Shown here in pieces: positions 11,584-24,103 of a stretch of 64,000 nucleotides of DNA. Where the stretch lies: assembly GCA_003988855.1 (NCBI GenBank), contig QYAI01000020.1:124001-188000 (forward strand), read 5' to 3'. The notes below the pieces were generated by a model. The model had not been told where the DNA came from, made no database searches, and worked only from the letters and a program-made list of their open reading frames with translations. Each line of letters begins with the position of its first letter. Positions within the stretch are counted from its first letter, which is position 1. The stretch comes from Arachnopeziza araneosa (Eukaryota > Ascomycota > Leotiomycetes > Helotiales > Arachnopezizaceae). The position numbers were made by a program, and so were the translations under genes.

Positions 11584-12018
11584 ATGGGTTGCGGATTCTC
11601 CAGCCCATCGTATGATCCAAATGCTGATCGTGCCCGCAATGTTCCGGTGAATAGAAATGAAGTAGACCGTGGCTACAATCCACCCCGAGTCCAACCCGCC
11701 GGTCCGAAGGGCTCAAAATTCGCTGAGCAAGCTATCTCGTCAGCCAATTTAGCGGAAGAAGTAATGCGGTGTACCGATTTACTCAGAGAGATGTATGGCT
11801 TAGATCTTCTGATCTGGGGACAGCAGTATGCCGTTGATCCAAGTGAGATGCAGAGAAGAGAGGCAAACAAGTACAAGGTGAATGAAATGTACGGTGAGGT
11901 TAGGAGATTGGTGTATGGCTGGAAAGATATACCAAGTGAGGAATTGAGCCATGACGAGTGGAACAGTGTCCAAGCCATCAGTGAAACAATCAACAGGCAC
12001 GGCAAGAGGAGATATTGA
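11584..12018 (+). CDS. Small protein with N-terminal MGCG acylation motif, 144 aa
   Basis: The uninterrupted ORF begins MGCGFSS, a typical N-myristoylation site (Gly2) with an adjacent Cys for palmitoylation, which suggests membrane anchoring without a transmembrane segment. Residues about 10-45 are Pro/Arg/Asn-rich and likely disordered. The rest is helical and ends GKRRY. The same frame stays open upstream to 11158 (an extra 142 codons), but that text overlaps the minus-strand interrupted ORF and lacks a domain, so the MGCG start is preferred. The family is not recognised. Myristoylation is predicted from the motif only. Confidence 0.6.
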   Translation: MGCGFSSPSYDPNADRARNVPVNRNEVDRGYNPPRVQPAGPKGSKFAEQAISSANLAEEVMRCTDLLREMYGLDLLIWGQQYAVDPSEMQRREANKYKVNEMYGEVRRLVYGWKDIPSEELSHDEWNSVQAISETINRHGKRRY

Positions 12019-12755
12019 TGGTTATGAGAGATGATATCGAGGAAGAACGAGCAGATTTTGTAGATTAATTCAACCTTGAGTCAAGTAGCAATGGATTTCT
12101 GATCCGGTCGCAGAGAGCCCCAACTGCGGTGTGTCAAGAAAGAGCGACTTCAGTCATCTCCTAGCAAGTGCTAGTATGGCTATTTACTAATACATTGTGC
12201 GGAACCTCGACGAAGTTTGTTGGCGGGATATAAACTGATGATTCTATGACATATGCAACGAGCTTCGATGCCCCTATGAAGACGGAAACCTCACCTTCTT
12301 AACTCTTGAGGTACATCGAGGCTAAGAAACTGTTTACTTAGCTTTCCCACTCGGAGCAAGAAGTATAGCCTTCAGTAGATAGAAGTCCATGACATCACGA
12401 CAGGTCTCTGAATCTCTGCCCTAATCTTGACTGTTATTTGATATGAAAACGAAAACCGGCCAGCTCATGAAAGACTTGTATTGACTTGAAACAGTTGTGA
12501 CTCGCTTACTCCCCTATTTCTTATCGACTTATCTAGCACAGGCATTCCAGAAATTGTCCCAGCTTCGCTAATTTCAATGACAGGGAAGATCCAATGATCT
12601 GGGCCTCGTAATACCCTTGAACGTCCCTAACTTCTTCCTGTGCATCTCAAGGGGTCGCGTCTCTCTATCTGGAATTTCATGCATCTCTCCAACGGTCTTC
12701 CTACCGCTTCCTAACTCTCGTTGTTGGGCTCCGGGAATGGCATCCCCTCGAAGTC
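12019..12755. other. Intergenic, presumed promoter of the phosphoesterase gene
   Basis: This 737-nt stretch has no ORF of coding quality. It is pyrimidine-rich just before the start codon at 12756, as is usual for fungal 5' leaders. No other element is recognised. Confidence 0.5.
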
Positions 12756-14940
12756 ATGGCTTTCTCCTATCCTAACCAGTCCACGCGCAACAACTTCATC
12801 GAACCTCCCTCTCTTGTGTCGCGCATCCTCGCCAGTGTCCCTAGCGGCGTCTATATACAGATCCAACGCCTTTTGGAACGGTATTCCTACAGCGCCGTGT
12901 CGACTTCGGGATCACGGATACCGAAACCCTTACGGCAGATTGAGAGGAATTGGCATCCGCGAACATTATTGAGTCTGCCACACTTGTTCGTGGCATTATG
13001 GGTTGTGCTGCTGCTGTGGGGCGAACGATGGGTATTCCAGGGTAGTGTTAAAGAATGTGAATGGGATCGATGGGAGAGATGGGTGTGTATATCTCTGAAC
13101 TTTTCAAAAAGGAAACTGACAAGGATGACAGCCCAAAGAAGCAACACCTCACCATCTGGTCTTCCTCGCAGATCCACAGCTCATAGACCCGCACAGTTAT
13201 CCCGGAAGACCATGGCCGCTTGACAAGTTTACCATGTTGCATACGGATAATTACCTCAAACGATCCTATATCAATTTGCAGGAAAAGCTACACCCAGACA
13301 CGATCTTCTTCCTGGGTGACTTGTTTGATGGCGGAAGGGAATGGAAACGAGCCCAAGGGAACACAGTCGATCCCTCTTGGAAAGATGGACAGAGACCATC
13401 AGGAGAAGCTGCTTTTGTAGAGACTTGGGGAAAAAGATATGGCGAGGATTTCTGGTTGCACGAATATGATCGTTTTGGACGGATATTTTATAAGTTTTGG
13501 AATCTGGCAGGGGCGAATCCTGGACCATGGCAGAGAGGAAGAAGGATCATTTCGAGTTTGCCAGGTAACCATGACTTAGGATTCGGGGAACATATCAAGC
13601 TTGGGATCAGAAATCGATTCGAAACATACTTTGGCGAAGGAAACCGGGTGGATGTCATTGGGAACCATACATTTGTCTCTGTGGACTCAGTCTCACTCAG
13701 CGCCGGAGGATCAACTCATGACGTAACAGAGATCACGAAACCAGTGGATGACTTTTTAGCAACAGTGCAAGTATCCAAACGAAAAGCTGTAGCACGAGAG
13801 CTTAGTCTCCTGGCAGGAGAAGAAAAAGTAATTCAACACGCCCACCGAGTGCAAGACCTTGAGGAAGTAGATTTCAAAAATTTACGAACTCTTGATCCTG
13901 GGCCATCTGGTGCAGATTTCCCTACGATCCTTCTTACACACGTACCTCTATACCGCGATCGCGGCACTCCATGTGGTCCAAAGAGAGAGCATTGGCCACC
14001 TATTCCGACTAAAAAAGGAGAATCGCCAGTGATTCCAGATGAGAGAAATGCCATCTCTATTTCAGCTGGTTATCAATATCAAAACGTTCTCTCCAACGAA
14101 GATAGCATAAAGCTTGTTTCTAGCATTGGGAACGTTGTGTCGGTTTTTTCAGGAGACGACCACGATTATTGTGAGATTGTACATCCAGGAAACAAAAACA
14201 ACGCTCGCGAGATCACGGTGAAAAGCATGTCATGGGCAATGGGAGTTAGGAAACCAGGCTTCCTGATGTTATCAATGTGGAATCCGGTTGATACTTCCGG
14301 GAATCCGCTACATTCGTCTCCCACTGGTCACGGCTCTAACGGTCAGCATGCAATTACCACAGAATCGCATCTCTGTCTTCTTCCTGACCAGCTAGGCATC
14401 TTCATCCGCTACCTCATACTAATCGTTATTACGCTTCTCACACTTACAGTCCGCGCTATCCTCGTCCCAGTCTTCAAACTGACCCCTTTCTCCAACCCTT
14501 CATTTGCAACCGATGGTCATATCTCCCTACTACCAATAAGTAACACCAAACAGACTCCCGATATCGATACCCTCTCACATTCCTCTACTTCCTCTACCTC
14601 TTCTAACAACACCACCAACCTTGCCTCCCGCAGCACTGCCGCAAGAACTCGTTCTGTCTCTCCAGCAAAAGGCTATGGATTGCCATCATCTTACATTGGC
14701 ACTACCCCCCCTCCAATATTGAATCAATCTGTCCCTTACAGAGAAATAGAAGGCAATGGGAGAGGCTGGTACGAAGATTCTGGGGGGAAAATCTCGCATA
14801 TTGTCAATGGCTGGGGAGAAGAGAAACGGAAATCTCCTGACTCAGCCATAGGGATTGTATTAAGAGAGATGAGGACGTCAATCTGGCGCGTTGCGTGGAT
14901 GGTAATAGGATGGTACTTGTATCTGGTTTGGTTTGGGTGA
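12756..14940 (+). CDS. Cdc1/Ted1-family ER metallophosphoesterase, about 711 aa
   Basis: Two exons, 12756-13082 and 13132-14940, with a 49-nt intron (phase 0). The calcineurin-like metallophosphoesterase blocks appear in order: FLADPQL at about residue 120, GDLFDGGR at about 170, PGNHD at about 255, LTHVPLYR at about 378 and SGDDHDYC at about 451. The family (yeast Cdc1 and Ted1, mammalian PGAP5/MPPE1) removes ethanolamine-phosphate from GPI-anchor mannose in the ER so that anchored cargo can be exported. One hydrophobic segment lies near residues 73-93. A strong one follows the catalytic domain (about residue 530-555), and a short one is at the extreme C-terminus, so the catalytic part is probably lumenal. 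A Ser/Thr-rich linker separates the last two. Whether it corresponds to Cdc1 or to Ted1 cannot be decided here. Confidence 0.88.
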
Positions 14941-15410
14941 AAAAATAGAGCAACGTTGTAACGATGTGATATGTTCGTGTACTATATAGGGATGGGTGCA
15001 TTTATGGACTGCATTGCTTGAAAAGCTTCCCAGATTTGGGAAACGTGGTGTTTTGGGTAATTAATAAGTAGCGGCTCGTGTGGCAGCAGTAGTACAGCTT
15101 TAACCAATCGATGTTCAATTAATCAAAAAGATCTCATCTGCTTTGCTCCTGATCAAAGTCTCTTCCTCTACATTCATCTAGGCTAATTCAAATAAGTCAT
15201 CAGACGGAACGTCTGTCCCTCGTAGCGAAAAACCCACCCTGCCGAGAAGACTTCATTGTTTAAGGGTCTTAAATTTCTCTCTTCGAGCTTTAAAAAATCT
15301 GACATTCGTTACGCCTCAGTCCCTTGCGCTGTCAAACCATAAAATAAGACTGGCAAAGCAGCTTCTATTCTCCTCTATATCTCTGAAAGCAAGTGAAATC
15401 TTTTACTTTG
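14941..15410. other. Intergenic between convergent genes, nothing seen
   Basis: This 470-nt stretch between two converging stop codons is AT-rich and should contain both 3' ends. No ORF or repeat stands out. Confidence 0.5.
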
Positions 15411-16439
15411 TCACGCATGTGCCCTGAGTGCAACCTGATACGCCACCTGATCGAGCTGTGCTATGGGAACATTGACAAGAACAACTCTCCTCCCAGTCTG
15501 TGAACATTGCATTATCCAGGATCCAACGAGTCGCCCAAATACCGCACTTATGGTCATGACAACCGTGGCATGGACGGCATCCGACGTCGAGTACAGATTG
15601 ATACTGGCAAAGATGACGGTGCCATAGGTGAGGAGACCGTAGGAGAATATCGCAGAAACGGCTTGGAGCACGGTGCGAGTCGACGTCAACCGCTCGGCCA
15701 GCAAGATGACGATGATGCAGTCACATTTGCTACCGAATTTGCAGCAACTGTCTCTTGGTCGTGCTTTCATACGTAATTGGAATAGCCTTGTGTTGATAGC
15801 TAAAATTTGGTCGACTACTCCAGAACTGACTCGGCGATTCTGACACGATGAATCCGGAATATGAATTTGTCTCGAGGCAAATGAGTAGTTCCGTAGAAGC
15901 ACGCTGAGAATGGCGAGCAGTTGACTGAGTGGGACGTAAAGTGGAACATTTGATTTGACTGGGCAAGCAAAGACGACAATAGCATAAATGGTGATGTCAA
16001 TTGTTTTATACCAAACAGCAGCGGCCAATCCAACAAGTGTTGCGTCGAGACAATCTGCCAGGATGTTTTCGTTTTGAGCAGTCTGGCGTCTCTGTTTTTC
16101 TTCTTTAGAGTTGGCCAAAACTTCAAATAGTTGTTGGACACGATGTTGCACTCGCTGGGTATGGCTTTCGAAAGCGGCCAGATGAGCGGAAGAGCTGTGA
16201 AAGTCTAACCGAGTTGAAAACGTAGCTGTGGACGAGAGGCAGAGCAGGAACGTAAGAATAGGTGAATGGTATGAGAACAGAACGAGCTCCTCGAGACTGT
16301 TGGAAATGAGCCCCATCAGCGTCGGTATAAAGGCGAGAACAGAAGCAGCCGCAGACCATCTCGCTGGGATCTCGCTGGGGACGTTATCGAGAATACAGCT
16401 GAAAATATTGTAACAATAATGGACTTGATTGGGGTACAT
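15411..16439 (-). CDS. Hypothetical membrane protein, 342 aa
   Basis: Single-exon ORF. The first in-frame ATG (MYPNQVHY) at 16439 is chosen; the open frame begins 14 codons earlier but only with GTG. Hydrophobic segments appear at about residues 30-50, 55-75, 135-165, 170-190, 255-285 and 290-310, separated by a charged helical stretch (about 95-125) with Gln/Arg/Lys repeats. A WSAAASVLAFIPTLMGL segment near the N-terminus is typical of poorly characterised multi-pass proteins of filamentous fungi. No transporter or enzyme motif is visible. It converges on the phosphoesterase gene. Confidence 0.6.
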   Translation of the reverse strand: MYPNQVHYCYNIFSCILDNVPSEIPARWSAAASVLAFIPTLMGLISNSLEELVLFSYHSPILTFLLCLSSTATFSTRLDFHSSSAHLAAFESHTQRVQHRVQQLFEVLANSKEEKQRRQTAQNENILADCLDATLVGLAAAVWYKTIDITIYAIVVFACPVKSNVPLYVPLSQLLAILSVLLRNYSFASRQIHIPDSSCQNRRVSSGVVDQILAINTRLFQLRMKARPRDSCCKFGSKCDCIIVILLAERLTSTRTVLQAVSAIFSYGLLTYGTVIFASINLYSTSDAVHATVVMTISAVFGRLVGSWIMQCSQTGRRVVLVNVPIAQLDQVAYQVALRAHA

Positions 16440-17404
16440 AGCAACGCCTTTTTTTTTTAATGACAGGCAGCACAGCCTCACTCATGCTGCCTTTGGCATT
16501 GAAGATATTGGCTTTCATGAATGCCTAGGTTTTAAGTACGGCGGATCTTTCCCGAGGCTTTTATCATAGTTATCTGGATAAAGAGTTGATGCTCGAAATT
16601 AATATGCAAGGCCGACCAAGCCTACAGGAGAGGAGTTGAGGGTGAACATAACGAGTTCCAGCCTCGAGGGGACGGGAGTAGCAGCATTGATATCTTAGTA
16701 TGAACGGAGGCGCAAGGCTTGGTTTGTAAGTGATTGTAACCTTCGTATGTCTTGAAGTAGCACTGCAGTTCAGTTAGTTAATTGGTTGTAGGCGTTGAAT
16801 ACAGCCCAATTGGATCTTGTTGTGTGTAGCGATCGACAATCACTGGTGCCTATTTCTCTGTCTAGTTATAAAATCTGCATTGTGTTCTGCCGTGTGTTAC
16901 CACATCTACTATTCAAACAGGACGACGCCTAGAGCCCCCGATATTCTGTGATTGACTGACCGCGTTGGAAAGAAGGGAGGAATGTTAGTGTCATAACTTA
17001 TCGCACAAGTAAGATATCCTCAAATACACTGCAATTGATTTTGTTCTCTATTCTACATACAAATAGATCGAAAGAGACGGAAGAAATTTGGAGCTGTGAC
17101 AAATCGGGAAAAGTCGAAAACAATGCGCGCAGAAATCAGAAACGCCTAGAGGTGCAATGTATCCTCCGGACCATCATTACATTGCCTCTTAAAAACCACC
17201 CTTTCATAATATCTCGTAGGAACAGAGTAAAAACCATGCTCAAACACCAAGAGAATAACTCCAGTATCCAGACCGCGGAAGAAACATGGAGGATAGTGGT
17301 CAAAACGACATCTCATCAAGTCCCGAGCAATAATAACAGTTTCGCTACATACCAGGAAAGATAATCCGGTGTCTCGCCGGCTGGAAGGTGAAATGGAGAG
17401 TTGT
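16440..17404. other. Intergenic, no gene seen
   Basis: About 960 nt between the promoter side of the membrane protein gene and the 3' end of sin3. Short ORFs on both strands lack coding character. A poly-A/T run at about 16450-16459 sits just upstream of the membrane protein's start. Confidence 0.5.
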
Positions 17405-20400
17405 CTAGGACATCTCAACATCCTCTTGGCCAGAGACAGGAACGACACCATCCTTGATCCACTTGTTAAATGTTTCGTTAACTCTTGTGACTTCCTCATG
17501 ACTAAGATTCTTCATCCAAGGATTGTTCATTTCGAACTTTTCCTTAAACCGCTCAGTGCGCTTGACCTCTGCAGCAAGCATACGCTCACGAGCAGCGCTC
17601 TTATTGGTCTCCGGGTCGTCATCCATACGCTTGTCCATATAGTTGTAGTATTCTGAACCGGCTCCACGGTAATACAATTTGTAAGTGTTGGCACAGATAC
17701 GGAGTGTAAGGTTCTCGTTGTAGTCTAAGGGCTTGGAGAGCAAATCAGGATCCTCAGAGTCAGCATTGGAATCGCGGAGATTGCGAGTAAGGACAGTTCG
17801 AACGAAAGATTTCTTTCCTGGACGCTCATTGCGAGGGACACCTTCGGTGGGCTCGAAACGTTGCCATGAGGCGACATAATAACGCCAACGGTCTTCAGCT
17901 GACAAACCTTTGGGGTCGAAGGTAGTGTCCTCTTTATTGATCCAGGAAATGATTGACTCTCTCTTATTGGTCTCCTATTTCTTATTAGCCATGCTTATTT
18001 GTAAAGGAAGTTAAATACTTACCCATTTGATCACAAATAGTTCGAGGTCCTTTACACGTTTGACTGCGTGGGCTCGCAGCTGTAACTCCTTGTTGTAACT
18101 CGTTGTAGAAGATTGACGATTCTCGTAGAATTTTTCAAGGAGCTCAACAGTCTTGTCCTTAGAGTCACTAGCTGTAGATGTAGAAGCAATTTTGCAAAGT
18201 TGCTTGAGAAGCTCAGAAACGGTATAGAGTTGCCATCCTTTCTTCAAGTAATGGCGTCGAAGCCAAGCCTGGTATGCGACCTCATCAGCCTCGCTAAGGA
18301 TAAAATCCTCCACAAGCTGTAAAGCTTGTGTGTAGTAAGGTTGGCCAGCCAGCGGAGTGTAGCCAGAATCTCTATTTTCGACGAGCAAACCAATCTCTCT
18401 TGCCGGAATACGGAGCTTAGAACGAACTCCTTCTTGTCTGGCCTCATCCTCACTGTTCTTAATCTCTGTGAGTCTCCGGTAAAGCACTTGGAAGACGCTG
18501 AAGAAGGTGAAGATGCTCTGGTTTGCCCAGAGGCTGTACTCTGATCGCGTGAACTCCTCATCAGCATTGTAGTCCATGGTTGAGAGAGCGTCCTCTGTAA
18601 GGCCTTGACGATTCAATTCCACGGCACCTGCGACAGATATCCAGCGTTGGTGTGCTTCATCTGTACTGCCTTGGTCTTCTTCTGCATCACCAGCATCATC
18701 TTCGGCAACAGAGTCCACGTCGGGAGTTGACTCCTTGCTGCCACTGGCACTGTCTCCATTCTGCCCACGGCCACGACCATTTCTGCCTTTGTCCAGAACA
18801 TCACGCACTAAATTACGAGACTTCTTGTTGCCACCTTTTCTCGATTTGTTTCCACTTCCATTTGACAATTCATAGTGAGCAACGTCTTCGTCATCATCCG
18901 GAGTTCCTCGATCAATGTCTTGTGTTCGTGCATGAACAACGCTTTGCGAAATACCGAAAAAGGTTGGGATAAACTTTTCGAAGAAAGCAATCTGGCGGAT
19001 ACGATCGGCAGTTGTGCTTGTTTGAGTAGCATTGAGGATCAAGAGACGGATCACATCAATGATAGTATCTTCATCATTGAAGTCATAAATGTATTGTCCC
19101 ACAGAAATTGTCCCCGAAGTGCTTCGAGCACGCTTTTGCTCTTCATATTTGGTCTTGATGCCATCAAGTAGGTGCTTGGGAGAAAAGTTTTTCTTGTCCA
19201 TTTGCTTGACTTGGATACCCATATGATCAAGACTCTTGAGGTACATCTGTTGAGTTTGAGAAGCCCAAACCTTTTCCCACTCGCGCTATAAAGCGTTAGC
19301 TTGAATGAACAGATTAGTGAAGGGACCATACCTGTGTGAATCGCCATTCTTCATCCTTTTGTTTCAAACGACCAAGCACAATGGGAAGTACTGCACAAGG
19401 ATCCTTGAATAAGTCTGCAACAACTTCCGGACCACGTTCTTGATAAATCTTCTTGAAGACTCGCTTGAATATAGATTGGCTTTGTCCACCGCTACCAATT
19501 GGCATGCGGAAAGTGGCCAGCTCATCAGCGTTGAGAGAAAGAATTGTTTGAGCAATCGGCTCAAGGATCTGAATGACCTTGGAGTTGGCCTCAATATTAA
19601 AGTCATAGTCGTGGCGCTCCTCTTCGATGCGATGGAGACATTCCTCATAGGTGTTCTTGCGATGAGCGACGAATCCGGAATCCTCTGAGGCCCAGGTTGG
19701 GTGAGAGGCCCAGTCATCATTAAGAACTTCATTGCACATCTCATCTCTGCCAGAGCATGGCTTGAGACGCTCCTTGTATTCTCATCAGCAATCGCTTTTT
19801 TCGGACATTGAAGTGAGGAAGACAAAAAGGAGCGAGGAACTTACACGTTTTGGTAAGAGCCTATAGCTAGGTCCTAATCCCCTACAATTGCTTAACGCAA
19901 CTCGTCCAGAAGGTACCACTGGCTTATTCTCGATATACTCATCCTTACCATCATAGGCAAGGAACTCCTTAAGCCACTTCATGATTTCAGGATTCTGGCC
20001 TATGAAAGAGCTAGCTCTGCTCACGAGGACATTCTTGTCAATTAGATCTTGAGAAAAGAGATTGCATAGCTTCAAGAACTCATTCATTTGGCCTTTGTTG
20101 TTCATCCACTTCTTAACTCGGTCAAAGAAGGATAATTCTTCTACACCAGCAATCGAACTTGCAGTTGGAGGCAAGGCTTCTGGGATGATTGGCGTCAAAG
20201 TCGGCGACACCATGAGAACATCTTGTGCATTTGACTTTTGATGATGAAGCTTAGCTCTCTACTTGAATGTCAGCATGTTTAAATTTATCAGAGGAGGGAA
20301 AGCCTAGACAGAGACGAGTGGTTGAAACGTACCTTATTTACGGGAGCACCAATGCCACGGACATTGCTCTCGGGGATTGCCATAGACTGCGAAGCAGAAG

Positions 20401-22484
20401 CATTTGCATTGCTTGGTCGTTGACGCTTCTTTGCATTATCTTTGATGGTGCTTGCTGGAACAGAAAAGTTACCAACAGGTGGCATTTTCTGGATCTCAGA
20501 ACGCGGTGTTTGGTTGAGTTGATCTTCCATGGCTTTTGCTGCTGCTGCAGCTTTGGCTTGCGCCGCGGATTCTGGAAGAAACTGCTTGAAGTCCTCTAAA
20601 AGATCCGGGGCAGTATTGAACAAGTGCGTTACTTGAGCGTAAACGTCTTGAATCGGCTTAGACTCCCGTTGATATGTTTGGAGAATCTCAAGAAATTGTT
20701 TGTAAATTTCAGGCCGGTCTTGGAAACGATTCTGCCAAGAAGTTAGCAAGTGATAGCGGCAATGGATAGGCATTAGCTGTTAGTATTTTGAGATTTCTGA
20801 AATGTCAAAATAGGCGGGTGGTTCATTTTTGATATTCCAAATGCCACAATACCAGACAACTAGTATTGCCAAGAAGCGAAAAGGATCATCATACCTTGAT
20901 TTTATTCACATAGCTGATTGCATGGTTGAATTCAACAGGACCTCGCTTCTCGCCTGCCTGTGCATTTCCATTCATGCCAGCTTGACCACCGGGTGTCGGG
21001 GTTTGCGCATTCCTAGGAGGCTGTCCCAGAGTTAAGCCAACAGCGTTCGTTAATTGATTGACACCTCGCTGTTGTTGTTGATGAGCCGCAGCCGCCGCAG
21101 CTTGAGACTCATATGCAGAAATGTGATTAGGATTTGATCCATAAGTTGGTCCAGCGGGTTGATTTTGAGGGCTGAACACAGCTTCGGGGCTTTCAATGCT
21201 GTGTTGGGGTTGCTGTTGCCAGTTTCCACCTCGCTGAGCATCATAGTAGTTGCTATTCCCAGAGCCCTGTTGTCCCAACATTGTGCCAGGCAGCGCTCGA
21301 CCCGCTCCAGTGATTGACTGAACAGTTGTTCCCATAGGCGTAGTGACTCTAATGGTATTAGGATCTGGGCCAGTCCCGCATTCAATTCTGTAGCCAGGAG
21401 GCAGAAATGTATTGAAACCTTGGATCAAATTTGGATGACCAGCAAATAGATCAGAAACACGATTTATGACGCCGGGGGTATCAATTGCTTGGCTTTTGAA
21501 GTCTTTCATAATATCGAGGAAACGGTTATAGACGTCAGGTTGATCTGCGAATTGAACTTTAACTTGATCAAGGTAGCTCAAGGCATCCTAGAAGGTTGTT
21601 AGTCTAAGTTCATCATCTCAATGTAAAGAGTTCAGAACGAGCTCGACTTCATTAATAATGCAAGCATGGAACTACACAGAGCACTTGACATGATGGCCTT
21701 TACCGCCAAGGCCTTCACCGGCGAGGGGGGGGAATTTCGTGCCTCAAAACCAAAAATATTCGGAATAACTTTGGACACGAAATGGAGGATTCAAACTTAC
21801 ATTCAAAATAGGTTGTTGACCGCTTTGACCCAAGGCGGTTGCTCCAGGTATTTGATGTCCCTGCGGCATTGGAGGTCCACCAAACGGAAGAGCCTGTTGC
21901 AAACGAGCAGCGACGGCTTCCTGCTGGGCCTGAGCTTGAGCAGCCTGTTGCTGTTGCTGCTGCTGCTGCTGCAAAGGCCCCCCAAAAGCAACAGCGTTTG
22001 GATTAGGACCATTGACAGAATTATGGTGTATGATACTTGGACCAAAACCTTGCTGTTGCTGAAGCTGGTTCGTGGCAGTTTGTGGGTTATGTTGATTCGA
22101 TCTGGTCGCCTCACTATGAAGCGGACCGCCGAAAGCATTTCCTGGACCACTTGGTGCTCCGAGAGGGCCTGAGGGAGCAGAACCGCCATGGTTTGCGAGA
22201 AGTCCGCCGGGACTGTGAATAGCACCGGGTAGTCTGGAGGCTACCGGCTGATGGAGGGGGATGGCAGAAGTATTTCCTTGATGTGGTGCTGAAGGCGCAT
22301 GCTGATCTCGATGCTGCCTATCCCGCTCGTGTCTTTCATTATGTTCTCGTTCGCGCAGGGCGTTCTCTTCTTGCTGTTGTACTAAAGCGCGCTGCCGATA
22401 CTGCTCTTCCATGTCTCGATCTCGATCCCGCTCTCTGTCGCGATCTCTGTCGAAGCCCTGGGGGCCGTGAGGTTGATTATTCAT
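17405..22484 (-). CDS. sin3: Sin3 transcriptional corepressor scaffold, about 1487 aa
   Basis: Seven exons: 22484-21801, 21587-20895, 20731-20333, 20258-19845, 19772-19332, 19285-18023 and 17974-17405. Every exon is a multiple of three and every intron phase 0. The N-terminus is Gln/Arg/Asp-rich with RDRDRE repeats and a polyglutamine run near residue 170. Three paired amphipathic helix (PAH) domains follow: PAH1 at the start of exon 2 (YLDQVKVQFADQPDVYNRFL), PAH2 across exons 2-3 (AISYVNKIKNRFQDRPEIYK) and PAH3 in exon 4 (FFDRVKKWM). The HDAC-interacting region, with GPSYRLLPK and WASEDSGF, spans exons 4-5, and the Sin3 C-terminal domain fills exons 6-7. The protein scaffolds the Rpd3-type histone deacetylase complex in the nucleus. 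The ATG used is the first available; an acceptor-like site just upstream (about 22523) suggests a 5'-UTR intron. Confidence 0.95.
21940..21975 (-). repeat. CAG/CAA run coding polyglutamine in Sin3
   Basis: A stretch of CAG and CAA codons encodes about nine glutamines followed by Ala/Gln alternation in the Sin3 N-terminal region. It is a likely length-polymorphic microsatellite. Confidence 0.8.
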
Positions 22485-23439
22485 TGTGTTAAAGCGAGGA
22501 ATTGCTCGAGTCCATCCAGCGCCTATAAGAGACTGGTTCGTTAGACTGGTTTTCTTGTACTGTTCGGAAGGGGATAGAGGTGGATGGATTCGTGGAAATA
22601 TCAGGGGATGGCTCAGACTTACACCACTAGGTATTTGGCGATGATAATGGCGATACGGTAGCTTTAATTAGCATTCAAATGAATTTGAGTGATAGATCGG
22701 CTTCCGATCAGAGCGAGTTCTTGCCTTATAAATCGTTGTGTGATGAAAGTGATTGAGAGCGACGAGCAAGCTTTGCGGCAATCTATCTATCCGTGCACGA
22801 GGCTGAAATGCCGCCTTATGGTAAATGCAACGACAACACGTGCACGTCAACCAGCTCATCTCAAGTATACTAGAAACTCGTATTAGGAGCTTTCTTTTCT
22901 ACTTAATAGATAACTCGGTCCATTAACAAAACATTTAATGGCCGTTAAAGCTGTACAGAACAGCTCAAAACTCCATACATTCATGGCTTCACGGAAATTT
23001 GACGCTAATTTCGGCTCACCGCTTTGGGCAGAAGGCTTTCATATTAGTGATATCATGTTCGATTGAGACATTTGGAACTTGTAAGTTGATGTGTACCGCT
23101 TTTTATTTTATGACTAGGAGACCAGCCTTGATATTTTGATGGCCTTCAGACTATGAGTTGACATATTTGTGGAATGATGGAGATAATACCTCTTCCTGTA
23201 TATTGATAACTTCACTTGGCTCATGCATGAACTTGCACTGAAACAACAGAGGAAGCGACATTCGCAGAAAAGTATGAGCATGAAGTCATTATCAGTGTTT
23301 CATATACAAGATTGCAGATAAAGACTAACTGCACAGAATGAGGTATACGTCCAACCTTTCCGAATTAATGCAGACAAAAGAACGCCTATCCATCCCAAAG
23401 AAATGCAGCCTCCAACGCCTTTGAGAGTCCACTCGGTCG
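22485..23439. other. Intergenic; sin3 promoter and 5' UTR, FAS1 gene 3' end
   Basis: About 955 nt with only short ORFs. Reading towards sin3, a donor-like GTAAGT near 22618-22623 and an acceptor (TATAG) near 22524-22528 could form a leader intron. Nothing else is recognised. Confidence 0.45.
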
Positions 23440-24103
23440 TTATGCATAGTTCCTGACTCCTTTCAAAATCCAGACCTCTCCGTTATAAACCTTGCTTGCA
23501 ATTGAGTCAACTTCGATTCCACCAGGTTGGATCTGTAGACCTCGTCAGCACCAGAACTGTCACATATTTACTGTAAATAATACTTACCAACTGCTTCCCA
23601 TCTTTGAATTCCCACCAAACCTCCCCACCTTGTAGAGTTGTCACCTTCTCTCCTGCCTTCCAGGGAGAAACCGGAACAACATGCGCCTCAACGAATCTTC
23701 TCAAGTTCCTTTGTGCTCTATCTGCACCATCATCACCTTCATAAGCATCAGCTCCTAAGTTATTGTAATCTTTCGGATCTTCCCATGGCTTCCTAGGCAG
23801 AGCCATAATTGCGGAGTTGATAGGTGCTAAGATTGTGGTATTAATCGTCGAATCTTCAAACCTCTGAGAAATGGGAGCAAAATCTCTTGTGAAGCCAGCA
23901 AAGATGTTTATACTGCGACTGTTACCGATAACATCGGAGAGGATGACAGTGCTGCCATCCGCTGGTGGCGATGACGGAGCATCGGAAGGAGGGGCAGGAA
24001 TCGCAGGACCCAGATTTGAACCTGTCATCGGGACTTGTTGTTTAATAGAAAGTGCTGTGACTGCGAGAGTTGCTGTCAACAATGGTATCGATAAGTAGCG
24101 CAT
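23440..24103 (-). CDS. Secreted fasciclin (FAS1) domain protein, 202 aa
   Basis: Two exons, 24103-23588 and 23532-23440, flank a 55-nt intron (GTAAGT...CAG, phase 0). A signal peptide (MRYLSIPLLTATLAVTALS) begins the protein. A Pro/Ser-rich linker follows (about 30-52), then a FAS1 fold from about residue 55: the pattern IFAGFTRDFAPISQRFED and TTILAPINSAI matches the H1 box of fasciclin domains, and EAHVVPVSP lies near the H2 region. The exon 2 tail (VYNGEVWILKGV) completes the last strands. No GPI-anchor tail is present, so it is predicted to be secreted. FAS1 domains mediate cell-surface adhesion; the function here is unknown. Confidence 0.82.

Noticed and set aside
11209..11694. Minus-strand 161-codon ORF opposite the MGCG gene
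   Set aside because: No domain, start overlaps the coding part of the better-supported plus-strand gene, and it does not join the interrupted ORF's frame without an unsupported splice.
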